This document shows, piece by piece, positions 27,919 through 36,927 of a DNA stretch of 64,000 nt. Numbering within the stretch: the stretch's first letter is position 1; each line of letters opens with the position of its first letter. Under the pieces are notes generated by a model. It had not been told where the DNA came from, ran no database searches, and saw only the letters and a list, made by a program, of their open reading frames with translations. A program made the translations under genes and the position numbers. The DNA comes from Polaromonas sp. AET17H-212 (lineage in GTDB: Bacteria > Pseudomonadota > Gammaproteobacteria > Burkholderiales > Burkholderiaceae_C): assembly GCF_002379085.1 (NCBI RefSeq), contig NZ_NBZW01000001.1:124001-188000 (forward strand), in the 5' to 3' direction.

Positions 27919-28584
27919 ATGCGCGTGTTACTGATTGAAGATGATGAACTGATTGCCCACGGCATCCTGGCGGGTCTGCGTGCGCACGGCTTGACGGTCG
28001 ATGGCGTGCGCACCGCGGCGCATGCCGAAGCCGCCCTGTCGGCCGCCCATTGTGACGTGGTGATTCTTGACCTCGGGCTGCCCGACGAGGACGGCATGCG
28101 CCTGCTGCAACGCTTACGGGCCAAGGGCATGACGCTGCCCGTTCTCATCCTGACAGCGCGCGATGCCGTGCAGGACCGCGTCGCCGGGCTGCGCGCCGGC
28201 GCGGACGACTACCTTCTCAAGCCTTTCGATCTCGACGAGCTGGTGGCCCGCCTGCAAGCCTTGCTGCGCCGCGCCGCCGGGCGCAGCGTGGATGTCATCA
28301 CGCACGGACCTTTGCGCCTGGACCCGGCCAGCGGTGAAGTCTCCCTGCACGGACGCGCGGTCGCCCTGTCACGGCGCGAACTGGCACTGCTGGCCGCTTT
28401 GCTGCATGCGGGTGGACGCATCCTGAGCCCCGACCAGCTCAAAGACAGTTTGTACGATTTCAGCGAAGAGATCGAAAGCAATGCCCTCAACGTGCATATC
28501 CATCATTTACGACGAAAGTTAGGCGCCGACGTGATCGAAACGGTGCGTGGCGTGGGTTACCGGTTCAGTGCGGGGAAAGCATGA
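27919..28584 (+). CDS. OmpR-family response regulator (QseB/PmrA-like)
   Basis: 221 residues from ATG at 27919, which has GGAGG seven bases upstream. Receiver: MRVLLIEDDELIAHGILAGL, Asp51 in VVILDLGLPDEDG, GADDYLLKPF; then a winged helix ending LRRKLGADVIETVRGVGYRF. The GLPDEDG and DELVARLQALLRR signatures favour the QseB/TctD/PmrA branch over CopR. The kinase gene overlaps by four bases (ATGA). Placement opposite dsbD suggests it governs the thiol-redox operon; the inducing signal is unknown. Confidence 0.88.
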   Translation: MRVLLIEDDELIAHGILAGLRAHGLTVDGVRTAAHAEAALSAAHCDVVILDLGLPDEDGMRLLQRLRAKGMTLPVLILTARDAVQDRVAGLRAGADDYLLKPFDLDELVARLQALLRRAAGRSVDVITHGPLRLDPASGEVSLHGRAVALSRRELALLAALLHAGGRILSPDQLKDSLYDFSEEIESNALNVHIHHLRRKLGADVIETVRGVGYRFSAGKA

Positions 28585-29975
28585 CGCTTCGGCTGCGCCT
28601 GTTGCTGATGATCGGCATCTCGATGATTCTGATGTGGGGCGCAGTCGCGCTCTGGATGTTGCACGGTCTGGACAAGGAAATGCAGCGCACGCTGGATCAG
28701 CGTCTTGCCATGTCCGCCCATATGGTAGCCGGACTGATGTCGCAGAACCCCGCTGCCTGGGATGGCCGCACCGGGAAAGCAGGCCCATCCACCTTGAGCA
28801 TGCCGGTGGCGGCAAAAGGGTTGGCGTGCCAGGTATCCATGCGCGGCGAGGTGATCGCGCGTACGCCAGGCGCCACGCCCGAGTCTCTCGCAACGGCCGC
28901 CCTCGGCTTTTCCGAACGTGAGCTCAGGGGGGAACACTGGCGCAGCTATACCCTGGAAACAAATGGTTTGCGCGTTACCACGGCTGACCGCCTGACCGAA
29001 CGGGATACGCTGCTGCGCAATGTGACGGTTGCGGCGGCCACGCCGTTTGTCGCCGCCCTGGTCGGCAGCCTGCTGGTGCTGTGGTTCGGCGTGGGAAGCG
29101 GCTTGCTGCCGCTGGAGCGCCTGCGGCAGGTGCTGGCCAGCCGGACGCCAGACGCGTTGACACCGATTCCAGACAAACCGATGTCGCGCGACTTGCTGCC
29201 GCTGGTCAATACCCTGAACCATCTGCTGGGGCGCATGAGCGAGACCATCAGCCGCGAACGCCGTTTCACCAGCGATGCTGCGCATGAATTGCGCACGCCG
29301 CTCACCGCGATCAAGACCCATCTCCAGGTCGCGCGCATCACCCAGGGCACGGACGCCGAGGTGGCCATGGATTACGCTGAAGAGGGCGTGGCGCGGCTTC
29401 AACACACCCTTTCCCAGTTGTTGACGCTGTCGCAGGTCGAGGGCGCCTTTTCGTGGGAAGACGGCTCTGTCGCTGATGCCAATGAAGTCGCTCGCCTCGC
29501 GATGCGCGATGCAGTACCCCATGCGCTTGAGCGGATCACGCTCGACAGCGACGGCATCCGTGCCGAACTGGCACTGCCCCAGGCGCTGGCTGTCACCGCA
29601 CTGCGCAACCTGCTTGACAACGCCTTGCGCCATTCCCCTGCATCCAACAGCGTCAGGCTGGAAATACGCCGCTCGCCGGAAACGGTCAGTTTCCACGTGT
29701 TCGATCGCGGGCCGGGACTCAGCGATGACGAACTGGCGCTGGCGACGCAGCGCTTCTGGCGGCGCGGATCAGGCCGAGGCAGCGGTCTGGGGTTGTCCAT
29801 CGTTGCCGCCATTGCCGAGCGCTTTGGCGGATCGTTCGAATTGCTGCAGCGGAGCGATGGTGGTCTGGAGGTGAGATTGACACTTCCATGCATGGTAGGT
29901 TCTGTTGGCGAGGACTTCAAGCATGTTTTGGTTCCCTCAAAAGGCTCGAAAATGCCGACATGGCCTGCCAAATGA
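28581..29975 (+). CDS. Sensor histidine kinase (QseC/PmrB-like)
   Basis: 464 residues with two membrane segments (about 5-28 and 150-175) around a periplasmic region. Phospho-His in RRFTSDAAHELRTPLTAIKT, N-box NLLDNALRHSP, and GSGRGSGLGLSIVAAIAERF. Pairs with the regulator whose gene it overlaps. The extension after the catalytic core (GEDFKHVLVPSKGSKMPTW) is not family-typical and may reflect read-through into changed sequence just before the nickel block. Confidence 0.87.
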   Translation: MTLRLRLLLMIGISMILMWGAVALWMLHGLDKEMQRTLDQRLAMSAHMVAGLMSQNPAAWDGRTGKAGPSTLSMPVAAKGLACQVSMRGEVIARTPGATPESLATAALGFSERELRGEHWRSYTLETNGLRVTTADRLTERDTLLRNVTVAAATPFVAALVGSLLVLWFGVGSGLLPLERLRQVLASRTPDALTPIPDKPMSRDLLPLVNTLNHLLGRMSETISRERRFTSDAAHELRTPLTAIKTHLQVARITQGTDAEVAMDYAEEGVARLQHTLSQLLTLSQVEGAFSWEDGSVADANEVARLAMRDAVPHALERITLDSDGIRAELALPQALAVTALRNLLDNALRHSPASNSVRLEIRRSPETVSFHVFDRGPGLSDDELALATQRFWRRGSGRGSGLGLSIVAAIAERFGGSFELLQRSDGGLEVRLTLPCMVGSVGEDFKHVLVPSKGSKMPTWPAK

Positions 29976-30010
29976 GCTTCATCTGTGACGTTGATGACTT
30001 GACTTTAACC

Positions 30011-30029
30011 TATCCTGGGGGGTAGGATA
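30011..30029. promoter_or_regulatory. RcnR/CsoR-type operator upstream of its own repressor gene
   Basis: TATCCT-GGGGGG-T-AGGATA: perfect six-base arms around a G6 tract, matching the TACT-G6-N-AGTA layout known for RcnR. It ends seven bases before the repressor ATG. Confidence 0.7.
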
Positions 30030-30036
30030 TCCAGCA

Positions 30037-30315
30037 ATGTCCGAAAACCATCTTCATACGGCTCATCCTGATGTGGTCAAGCGCCTGAAGCGGGCGCATG
30101 GGCATCTGAAAAATGTTATTGCCATGATCGAGGAAGAGCGATCGTGCATTGACATTGCCCAACAACTTCACGCGGTGGAGCGCGCCATCGGTGCGGCAAA
30201 GAAGTTGGTAATTCACGACCACCTGGATTACTGCCTTGAAGAGGTCGCAGGGGCAGGTCCTGCCGCAATGCGTTCTTCCATTGCGGAGTTCAAGGACATT
30301 ACCAAGTATCTGTAA
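30037..30315 (+). CDS. CsoR/RcnR/FrmR-family metal-sensing repressor
   Basis: 92-residue all-helical protein: DVVKRLKRAHGHLKNVIAMI, ERSCIDIAQQLHAVERAIGA, then VIHDHLDYCLEE. Early His (HLHTAHPD), Cys in ERSCIDIAQQL and the H-DHLDYC cluster match the Ni/Co-binding RcnR/NreA branch better than CsoR, which uses C-H-C. The gene begins seven bases after a G6 operator and is followed without a gap by a secreted His-containing protein and the RND pump genes, so it should repress this pump and itself until Ni or Co binds. Confidence 0.85.
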   Translation: MSENHLHTAHPDVVKRLKRAHGHLKNVIAMIEEERSCIDIAQQLHAVERAIGAAKKLVIHDHLDYCLEEVAGAGPAAMRSSIAEFKDITKYL

Positions 30316-30693
30316 ATGCGCAGAGCTACTCGAACCGTTCTGTCGATGTTGATGCTGGCCTTCCTGCTGACGAGCATGGGTGCACGCGGATTCCATTCGA
30401 AAGAATTTGTCCACGATTTGGACCATCACGGTCAAACAAGCGTTGCAACTCTGGACAGCGTCCACACAAGTTCGTTTGAGCCTGGCGAAGCGTCTAAGGC
30501 AGACCCGATCGACGAACTGGAGCACCAGCTGTTTCACGCTGTCAGTACGCTGTACATGCTGGCGAGCGCTACTGCAAGTTTTTCCTGGGATGCTTCAGCC
30601 CAGATATTGGTGCCTGCCTCAAGTTCCTCCAGTCTGCCAGTAGCGGAGCTTGAGCCTCCCTTCCGACCTCCCCGAAGCTCCGCCTTCATCTAA
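30316..30693 (+). CDS. Uncharacterised small secreted protein of the metal-efflux operon
   Basis: 125 residues; starts directly after the repressor stop (TAAATG). Signal-like N-terminus LSMLMLAFLLTSMGARG, then a His-rich patch FHSKEFVHDLDHHGQ, a second hydrophobic region HAVSTLYMLASATASF and a Ser/Pro-rich tail. Its place at the head of an RND operon recalls small periplasmic proteins such as CzcI or CnrX, but I see no convincing sequence match. Role unknown; a metal-binding regulator is possible. Confidence 0.6.
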   Translation: MRRATRTVLSMLMLAFLLTSMGARGFHSKEFVHDLDHHGQTSVATLDSVHTSSFEPGEASKADPIDELEHQLFHAVSTLYMLASATASFSWDASAQILVPASSSSSLPVAELEPPFRPPRSSAFI

Positions 30694-30793
30694 CTCCGCC
30701 TGCGCCGCGGAGTCCCACGCGCTTTTATTCTCCCGGCTCATCGAGCGGCGTAGCCATGCCTGGCACGTTTCCAGACATTACTTGAGGTTAGTC

Positions 30794-31924
30794 ATGAACA
30801 TAAATAATCCGTCCTTCCAGGCGCGCGTATGCGCCTGTGCCGCCGCGGCGCTGTACTCCTTCGCATTGACTGCTCAGGCGACAGACCGGCCGGCGAAATT
30901 TGCTGTCGCCAGCAGCCAAGTGCAGGCATTGGGGATCCGGACTGCGCCATTGCAAAACCAGGCAGAGTCGGTGCGAACCAGTTTTCCAGCACAGGTCGTG
31001 ATCCCACCAAATGCGGAGCAGGTCATCAGTTCGCCGGTAACGGGCCTGATCTCTCAGTTGCTGGTGCAGCCAAACCAGATGGTGCGAGCAGGTGCGCCCT
31101 TGGTTCGCATTGCCAGCCAGGAACTCGGTCAGCTGCAGTTGCAACTGCTCCAGGCGAACGCACGTGCAACACTTGCAAGGCAGGCGGCCAAGCGTGAGCA
31201 GGATCTCTTTGGCGAGGGCCTGATTGCGCAGCGCCGCGTGCAAGAGGCTCAAGCTGCCTTGCAGGATGCCGAGGCAACACTGAAGCAGGCCAAAACAGCA
31301 TTGCGACTGAGCGGTATGTCGATGGCGGCCATCGACAAGGTTGCTGCCTCTGGCAATCCCCAGGACAGCCTGGTGCTGGCCGCAACGCAGGCGGGGGTTG
31401 TTACCGAGATCAAAGCCAAGCCAGGTCAACGGGTTGACTCGGCTACTCCTTTGATGCATCTGGCCCAGACCGATACGCTATGGCTCGAAATTCAGGTGCC
31501 AGTTGCCGAAAGCGCGAGCTGGGCACCGGGCAGCAAGCTGAAAGTTCAAGGGCGCGACATCACGGCGCAAATCATGAGCAGCAGCGCCATGGTGGCGTCC
31601 GGCAGTCAGATGGTGGTGATGCGAGCCCTTGTTCAGGGCAAAGCAGGCCAGGTACGCCCAGGCGAGTTGCTGACCGTCGAACTGCCGGTAGCTGCCACCG
31701 CAGGCGGATGGGATCTTCCACTGTCGGCCGTGGCGCATGACGGAGATCAGGGCTACGTGTTTGTGCGCACACCGGACGGATTTGAAGCGAGAGCTGTCAA
31801 AGTTTCGGCCAGCTCCGGTCAGCGCGTCCGGGTTCAGGGGCCCGTTAAAGCGGGCGAGGAGGTCGCGATCAGTGGCGTGGTGGCACTCAAGGGCGCATGG
31901 CTTAATGAAAAGGGGAGCAAGTAA
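30794..31924 (+). CDS. RND efflux periplasmic adaptor (membrane fusion protein, CzcB/CusB class)
   Basis: 376 residues from MNINNPSFQARVCACAAAAL (signal peptide). Lipoyl/barrel domain VVIPPNAEQVISSPVTGLIS, a coiled-coil hairpin (about 110-170, QLLQANARATLARQAAKREQ ... AQAALQDAEATLKQAK), and a return barrel GVVTEIKAKPGQRVDSAT. It bridges the inner-membrane pump to the outer-membrane channel and may hand over metal. The stop overlaps the RND gene start by one base (TAATG). An in-frame upstream extension lacks a signal peptide and is not used. Confidence 0.88.
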   Translation: MNINNPSFQARVCACAAAALYSFALTAQATDRPAKFAVASSQVQALGIRTAPLQNQAESVRTSFPAQVVIPPNAEQVISSPVTGLISQLLVQPNQMVRAGAPLVRIASQELGQLQLQLLQANARATLARQAAKREQDLFGEGLIAQRRVQEAQAALQDAEATLKQAKTALRLSGMSMAAIDKVAASGNPQDSLVLAATQAGVVTEIKAKPGQRVDSATPLMHLAQTDTLWLEIQVPVAESASWAPGSKLKVQGRDITAQIMSSSAMVASGSQMVVMRALVQGKAGQVRPGELLTVELPVAATAGGWDLPLSAVAHDGDQGYVFVRTPDGFEARAVKVSASSGQRVRVQGPVKAGEEVAISGVVALKGAWLNEKGSK

Positions 31925-34900
31925 TGCTTTCCCGCCTTGTTCAATTTTCCCTGGCGCAACGTCTGTTTGTGCTGATGGCAACCTTGATGGTGGCCGGTGC
32001 GGGCTGGTATGCCTTGCGCGGCTTGCCGATCGACGCGTTCCCTGACGTATCCAGTACGCAAGTCAAAATCATCATGAAAGCGCCCGGGATGACTCCGGAA
32101 GAAGTCGAGAGCCGCATTGCGGTGCCGATTGAAGTCGAGATGCTCGGCATCCCAAAAACCAAAATTCTCCGCTCCGTCACCAAGTACGGTCTGGTCGATG
32201 TGACGATTGACTTCGAGGACGGCACCGACATTTACTGGGCGCGCCAACAGGTGAGCGAACGCCTGGGCGGCCTGACAGAAAACCTGCCGACTGGCATCTC
32301 CGGCGGTATGGCCCCTGTCACGACTCCACTCGGAGAAATGTACATGTTCACGGTGGAGGGCGAGTCGCTGTCACTGGCGGAAAGGCGCAGCGTACTCGAC
32401 TGGGTGATCCGTCCCGCGCTGAGGACCGTGCCGGGCGTTGCAGACGTGAATGCGCTAGGGGGAGTTGTCAGAGCCTTTGAAGTGGTGCCCGATCAGGCCA
32501 GCATGGCGGCGAGTGGCATAACAATCACTCAGCTGAAAGAAGCGATCGGGGCGAACAATCGCAACGATGGCGCGGGCAGGCTCGGTGAAGGCGATGAAGT
32601 CCTGCTGGTCCGCAGCGAGGGCAGCATCACCAGCCTGGAGGATCTGCGCGCCATCGTGGTGGTCATGAAGGACGGCTCACCCATTCGCCTGGGTAATCTG
32701 GCAGAAGTCAAGATCGGTACTGTGACACGCTACGGTGTCGTTACCCAGAGTGGACGCGGCGAGGCCGTGCAAGGTCTGGTACTGGGTCTGGCCGGCTCCA
32801 ACGCGAAAATGGTGGTGCAGGGCGTACGCAAGAAGCTGGAGGAACTCCAGCCGACCCTGCCGGCAGGCGTCGAGATCAAGACTTTTTATGACCGCGCTTC
32901 GCTGGTTTCCAAGGCGGTTAATGCGGTCTCGACTGCACTGATTGAAGCGACTGTCTTGGTTATCGTATTGCTCGGGTTGTTTCTGGGTAACATCCGCGCG
33001 GCGCTGACGGTAGCCATGGTGCTCCCCTTGGCGGCACTGATCACTTTCATCCTGATGCGGACTTTCGGCATGTCGGCCAATCTGATGAGTCTTGGCGGCC
33101 TGGCCATTGCGATTGGCATGCTGGTCGATGCCGCCGTGGTCGTCGTGGAAAACATCGTGCAGCGTCTGGCGACCGATCCCACGGCCGGCAAGCTGCCTCG
33201 GTTGCACACCATTTACCGGGCGGTGCGTGAAGTAGCGGTTCCGGTCACAGCCGGGATTTTGATCATCATCACCGTCTTTCTTCCGCTGCTCACTCTGCAG
33301 GGCCTGGAAGGCAAGTACTTTGTGCCGGTTGCGTTGACCATCGTCTTTGCCCTGGCCGGTTCGCTGGTGTTGTCGTTGACCATCATTCCGGTTTTGGCGT
33401 CTTACCTGCTGCGTGAAGTCAAGCACGAAGACCCGTGGCTACCGCGCAAGCTTTTGAAACTCTATGAACCAGCGCTTGTCTGGGGTCTGCAGCGGCAGCG
33501 TGTCGTTGCGGTGGCTGCGGCAGTCATGCTAGTGGCCGCCGGGTTGATTTACACCCAGGTTGGCAAGACCTTCATGCCGACAATGGACGAGGGCGACTTG
33601 ATCGTCGGTATAGAGAAACTCCCGTCAATCAGCCTGGAGCAAAGCGCTGCCCTCGATTTGAAAATTCATCGCGCCATCATGCAGGCCATCCCGGAAGTGC
33701 ATGGCATCGTGGCCCGTGCGGGTTCCGATGAGATCGGCCTCGATCCGATGGGACTGAACCAGACCGATACCTACTTGCTATTGAAGCCTCAGGGCGAGTG
33801 GCGCATGAAATCCAAGGAAGCGTTGATGGACGAAGTGCGAAAAGTCCTCGATCCCATGCCTGGCATCGAATACAGCTTCACGCAACCCATCGAAATGCGG
33901 GTTTCCGAGATGATCATCGGTGTGCGTGGCGACCTGGCAGTCAAGATTTTCGGCCCCGACCTGGACAAGCTGAACCAGTATGCGAATCAGGTAGAGACGC
34001 TGCTCAAGACCGTTTCTGGAAATCAGGACGTGTACACGGTGCAGAACGACGGGGTGCAGTACCTGCGGGTAGCGGTGGATCGTTTGCAGGCCGGACGGCT
34101 GGGCTTGAGCGTCGAGGAAATCCAAGACGCCTTGCGTACGCAGATTGAAGGCCAGCGAGCGGGCGTTGTTATTGAGGGTAACCGCCGCACGCCCATCGTC
34201 TTGCGTGGTGCTGAAAGCGTCCGGATGTCGCCAGCCGATTTCGGTGCCATGCGCATTACGACCAAGGATGGCAATACGGTCCCCTTGACCAGCGTCGCAA
34301 AACTTGAACGAGCGGCGGGCCCAGTCAAGATCGACCGGGAAATGGGGAGCCGTTACAGCGTGGTCATTGCCAACGTAGCCGGCCGAGACCTGGTGGGTTT
34401 TGTCGAAGAGGCGAGGACGCTGGTGACCCAGAAGGTGCCGCTGGACACGGGTTACCGTATCAGTTGGGGCGGCCAGTTTGAGAATCAGCAGCGCGCGGCG
34501 GCCCGGCTTACTGTTGTTGTGCCGGTTGCGCTCGGCTTGATTTTTGTGTTGCTGTTTTCAACCTTCCGCTCAATGCGCCAGGCCCTGCTCATTTTGAGCA
34601 TCATTCCGTTCGCGCTGGTGGGTGGAATCGTCGCCTTGTGGGTAACCGGCGAATACCTGTCAGTACCCGCATCAGTGGGCTTCATCGCTTTGTTGGGCAT
34701 CACGGTGCTCAATGGGGTCGTACTGGTGAGTTATTTCAATCAACTCCAAAGCGAAGGAATGAAACTGAGTGAGGTCGTTTTGCAGGGAGCGAAGCGCCGG
34801 CTGCGGCCGGTGCTGATGACCGCCTCCATTACCGCCTTCGGTTTGATCCCGCTGCTGTTCGCAACCGGCCCGGGGTCCGAAATACAACGCCCGTTGGCCA

Positions 34901-35007
34901 TCGTCGTGATCGGTGGATTGATCACGGCCACAGCTCTGACTTTGATGTTGTTGCCTATCCTGTATTTACGCTTTGCATTTCCGAAACGAAAGGTTTCCGA
35001 TGTCTGA
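31924..35007 (+). CDS. Heavy-metal RND efflux pump, inner-membrane subunit (CzcA/CusA/NccA superfamily)
   Basis: 1027 residues with the RND repeat of two six-TM units and large periplasmic loops. The N-terminus FSLAQRLFVLMATLMVAGAG and DVSSTQVKIIMKAPGMTPEE are HME-RND signatures. TM4 reads AIAIGMLVDAAVVVVENIV: the first Asp of CzcA's D-x5-D-x6-E proton relay is replaced by Ala, as in CusA-like pumps, so the ion cannot be named from this motif. Neighbours (RcnR-like repressor, DUF3240, HupE-like, NreAB) favour Ni/Co. Translationally linked to both flanking genes. Confidence 0.93.
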   Translation: MLSRLVQFSLAQRLFVLMATLMVAGAGWYALRGLPIDAFPDVSSTQVKIIMKAPGMTPEEVESRIAVPIEVEMLGIPKTKILRSVTKYGLVDVTIDFEDGTDIYWARQQVSERLGGLTENLPTGISGGMAPVTTPLGEMYMFTVEGESLSLAERRSVLDWVIRPALRTVPGVADVNALGGVVRAFEVVPDQASMAASGITITQLKEAIGANNRNDGAGRLGEGDEVLLVRSEGSITSLEDLRAIVVVMKDGSPIRLGNLAEVKIGTVTRYGVVTQSGRGEAVQGLVLGLAGSNAKMVVQGVRKKLEELQPTLPAGVEIKTFYDRASLVSKAVNAVSTALIEATVLVIVLLGLFLGNIRAALTVAMVLPLAALITFILMRTFGMSANLMSLGGLAIAIGMLVDAAVVVVENIVQRLATDPTAGKLPRLHTIYRAVREVAVPVTAGILIIITVFLPLLTLQGLEGKYFVPVALTIVFALAGSLVLSLTIIPVLASYLLREVKHEDPWLPRKLLKLYEPALVWGLQRQRVVAVAAAVMLVAAGLIYTQVGKTFMPTMDEGDLIVGIEKLPSISLEQSAALDLKIHRAIMQAIPEVHGIVARAGSDEIGLDPMGLNQTDTYLLLKPQGEWRMKSKEALMDEVRKVLDPMPGIEYSFTQPIEMRVSEMIIGVRGDLAVKIFGPDLDKLNQYANQVETLLKTVSGNQDVYTVQNDGVQYLRVAVDRLQAGRLGLSVEEIQDALRTQIEGQRAGVVIEGNRRTPIVLRGAESVRMSPADFGAMRITTKDGNTVPLTSVAKLERAAGPVKIDREMGSRYSVVIANVAGRDLVGFVEEARTLVTQKVPLDTGYRISWGGQFENQQRAAARLTVVVPVALGLIFVLLFSTFRSMRQALLILSIIPFALVGGIVALWVTGEYLSVPASVGFIALLGITVLNGVVLVSYFNQLQSEGMKLSEVVLQGAKRRLRPVLMTASITAFGLIPLLFATGPGSEIQRPLAIVVIGGLITATALTLMLLPILYLRFAFPKRKVSDV

Positions 35008-35302
35008 ACTTTGCTTGACCATCCTTTGCCCGCCAGCCGTCGAGGAAAAACTGCTCGACCTGCTCCTTTTGTCACCCAACGCGGCCGTATTTACTAGTGC
35101 TCCGACGGCTGCTCATGGCTTGGCTTTCGGCAGCCTTAACCAGACCGAGCAGGTACTCGGTCGCGCTTTTGCGACGCAAGTGCAAGTTGTTATTCCTGAG
35201 GCCGACCGGCACGCTCTGCTGGGCGACATCCAGGAGCAATTTTCTGGTGCTGGCCTGCGCTACTGGATAACGCCAGTCATCGAGTCGGGGGAAATAGCAT
35301 GA
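35000..35302 (+). CDS. DUF3240 family protein
   Basis: 100 residues (MSELCLTILCPPAVEEKLLD ... AGLRYWITPVIESGEIA), starting inside the last codons of the RND gene and overlapping the next gene by four bases. A small cytosolic alpha/beta protein of the DUF3240 family, seen next to heavy-metal RND pumps. It resembles GlnB/CutA-like ferredoxin folds in length and pattern (inference) and could modulate the pump or sense metal. Confidence 0.8.
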   Translation: MSELCLTILCPPAVEEKLLDLLLLSPNAAVFTSAPTAAHGLAFGSLNQTEQVLGRAFATQVQVVIPEADRHALLGDIQEQFSGAGLRYWITPVIESGEIA

Positions 35303-36537
35303 AAATTCGACTGCTCTTGGCATCCCTGATCATGGTGGCTGGTTCTGTCCACGCACTACAACCACCGAACGTCCCCGGGCTGTTGCCTACAGAGATCGCG
35401 CGTCCCCTGCTTGAGCAGGACCCGCGTGTCGCTGCGGCGCGCGCAGGTTTGGAGGTTGCCAGGCAAGAGGCCAGCATCCTGGACAAGTCACCTTACGAAT
35501 GGACTGGCAAAGCACTGGGGCAGCGGCGATCTCTCGACACCGGGCCACGCTACCGGGAGTGGAACGTCGGCATTGAGCGGACCATCAGACTTCCAGGCAA
35601 GGGCTCAGCTGACCGTAACATTGGCAAGGCCACCATCGAAGAGTCCGAGGCAAGGTACGGCGAGGCATTGCATGAATCCGCCCGAGAGCTGGTTTCACTC
35701 TGGGTGGATTGGCTTGCAGCAGAACGCGGTCGCGAGCTGGCAGCTTCAAATCTTGTGGCGGTGCAGGAAAATCTGAAGGCGGTAGACAAACGCCTCCGTG
35801 CTGGCGACGCATCCAAACTTGATCTCAACCTTGCCAGCGCCGAATTGGCGGAGCAAAAGCGGATGGACAACGATGCTCGAACGCAGGCTTCGGCCGCCTG
35901 GGCTCGACTGTCGGTCCGCTTCCCCGGCATCAACCGCCAAAGCGTGCTTTTGCCGGCCCCCATGTTGATTGCTGAGGATGAGGCCCTGTGGCGTGACCGG
36001 ATCATTGGCGAAAGCGACGAACTCAAGGTTGTGCAGACCCAGTTGCGTATAGCGCAAGCCCAAGCCGACCGTGCGCAGGCCGACCGGGTTCCCGATCCGA
36101 CTTTTGGTGTTTACACGGCATCGGAGGCCGGTGGCCGCGAACGGATTTCAGGTATCACCCTCAGTATTCCCTTGCCTGGAGGCTTGCGCGATTCACGCAG
36201 TTCCAAGGCTCTGGCGGCCGTTGAAGTGGCCCGTAATGCCGCTGACCTCAAGAAGCGTGAGCTCGAAACCGAGATTGCCTCGGCATTGGTCACTGCCCGG
36301 GGAACATATGAAAGCCTGCAGATTGCCAACGAGGGCGCTCTCGCCATGCAGGAAAACGTCAAGCTGGTGCAACGCGCTTACGCACTCGGTGAGGGAGATT
36401 TGCAAACTTTGTTGCTGGCGCGCCGGCAGACCACCGCTGCAGCCAATAGCGCATTGCTCGCGCAGGTTGGCGCTTTGAAAGCTTACTACGGGCTGCTGAT
36501 TGACGCGCACCTGATATGGGGTTTGGACAGTGAGTGA
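35299..36537 (+). CDS. Outer-membrane efflux channel (TolC/CzcC family)
   Basis: 412 residues. Signal peptide MKIRLLLASLIMVAGSVHAL, then two OEP repeats of long amphipathic helices (ARAGLEVARQEASI ... NLVAVQENLKAVDKRL, and ADRAQADRVPDPTFGVYTAS ... EIASALVTARGTYESLQIAN). RLPGKGSADR and ISIPLPGGL-type turns are typical for CzcC/CnrC-like factors. Forms the trimeric exit duct of the RND pump. Start overlaps the DUF3240 gene; the operon continues with a lipoprotein 100 bp later. Confidence 0.88.
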   Translation: MKIRLLLASLIMVAGSVHALQPPNVPGLLPTEIARPLLEQDPRVAAARAGLEVARQEASILDKSPYEWTGKALGQRRSLDTGPRYREWNVGIERTIRLPGKGSADRNIGKATIEESEARYGEALHESARELVSLWVDWLAAERGRELAASNLVAVQENLKAVDKRLRAGDASKLDLNLASAELAEQKRMDNDARTQASAAWARLSVRFPGINRQSVLLPAPMLIAEDEALWRDRIIGESDELKVVQTQLRIAQAQADRAQADRVPDPTFGVYTASEAGGRERISGITLSIPLPGGLRDSRSSKALAAVEVARNAADLKKRELETEIASALVTARGTYESLQIANEGALAMQENVKLVQRAYALGEGDLQTLLLARRQTTAAANSALLAQVGALKAYYGLLIDAHLIWGLDSE

Positions 36538-36639
36538 CGACAGATCGATTTCACAAGCGACGAAAGGCAACGAGGTGAATGTGCGTTGCCGTCAACCTCC
36601 ACGCTCACTATCAAAAATCTGTCTGTGAAGGAAAACAGA

Positions 36640-36927
36640 ATGAAGCTGACGTTTAAATATTTACTGCCGATGGCTTCTTTGTTGGTTCTGGGCGGTTGTC
36701 AGACCATCTACGAAGGCAAGTATGACTGGGACGAAGGTTGGCGCCCCGGCACGGTGCTCGAAGTTGGTTCAGCGGATCAGGCTGCCAAAGAGCCTTTTCG
36801 GGATTGTCGTAAGGGTTTTAGCGTTGTGGAAAAAGGTGCAGTCAAGTTTGCGGTGGTGAGATATTCACATCATTTTTTTGATATCGGTGTAGTCACCGCG
36901 CGTGCGCAGGATGACCTTGACGTTTGA
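36640..36927 (+). CDS. Small lipoprotein, probably 3'-altered
   Basis: 95 residues from MKLTFKYLLPMASLLVLGGC; the lipobox LVLGGC gives an acylated Cys after about residue 18, so it is anchored in a membrane. Mature part: YEGKYDWDEGWRPGTVLEVG and AVKFAVVRYS. The last ~20 codons overlap the 3' end of the convergent anchor-protein gene for 63 bp, an unusual amount, and read as its antisense; I suspect that the original C-terminus was replaced by recombination. Function unknown. Confidence 0.6.
   Translation: MKLTFKYLLPMASLLVLGGCQTIYEGKYDWDEGWRPGTVLEVGSADQAAKEPFRDCRKGFSVVEKGAVKFAVVRYSHHFFDIGVVTARAQDDLDV

Noticed and set aside
28581..29975. Assignment of the second two-component system as copper-sensing
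   Set aside because: Its receiver and kinase signatures fit the QseBC/PmrAB branch better than CopRS; only its position links it to metals.
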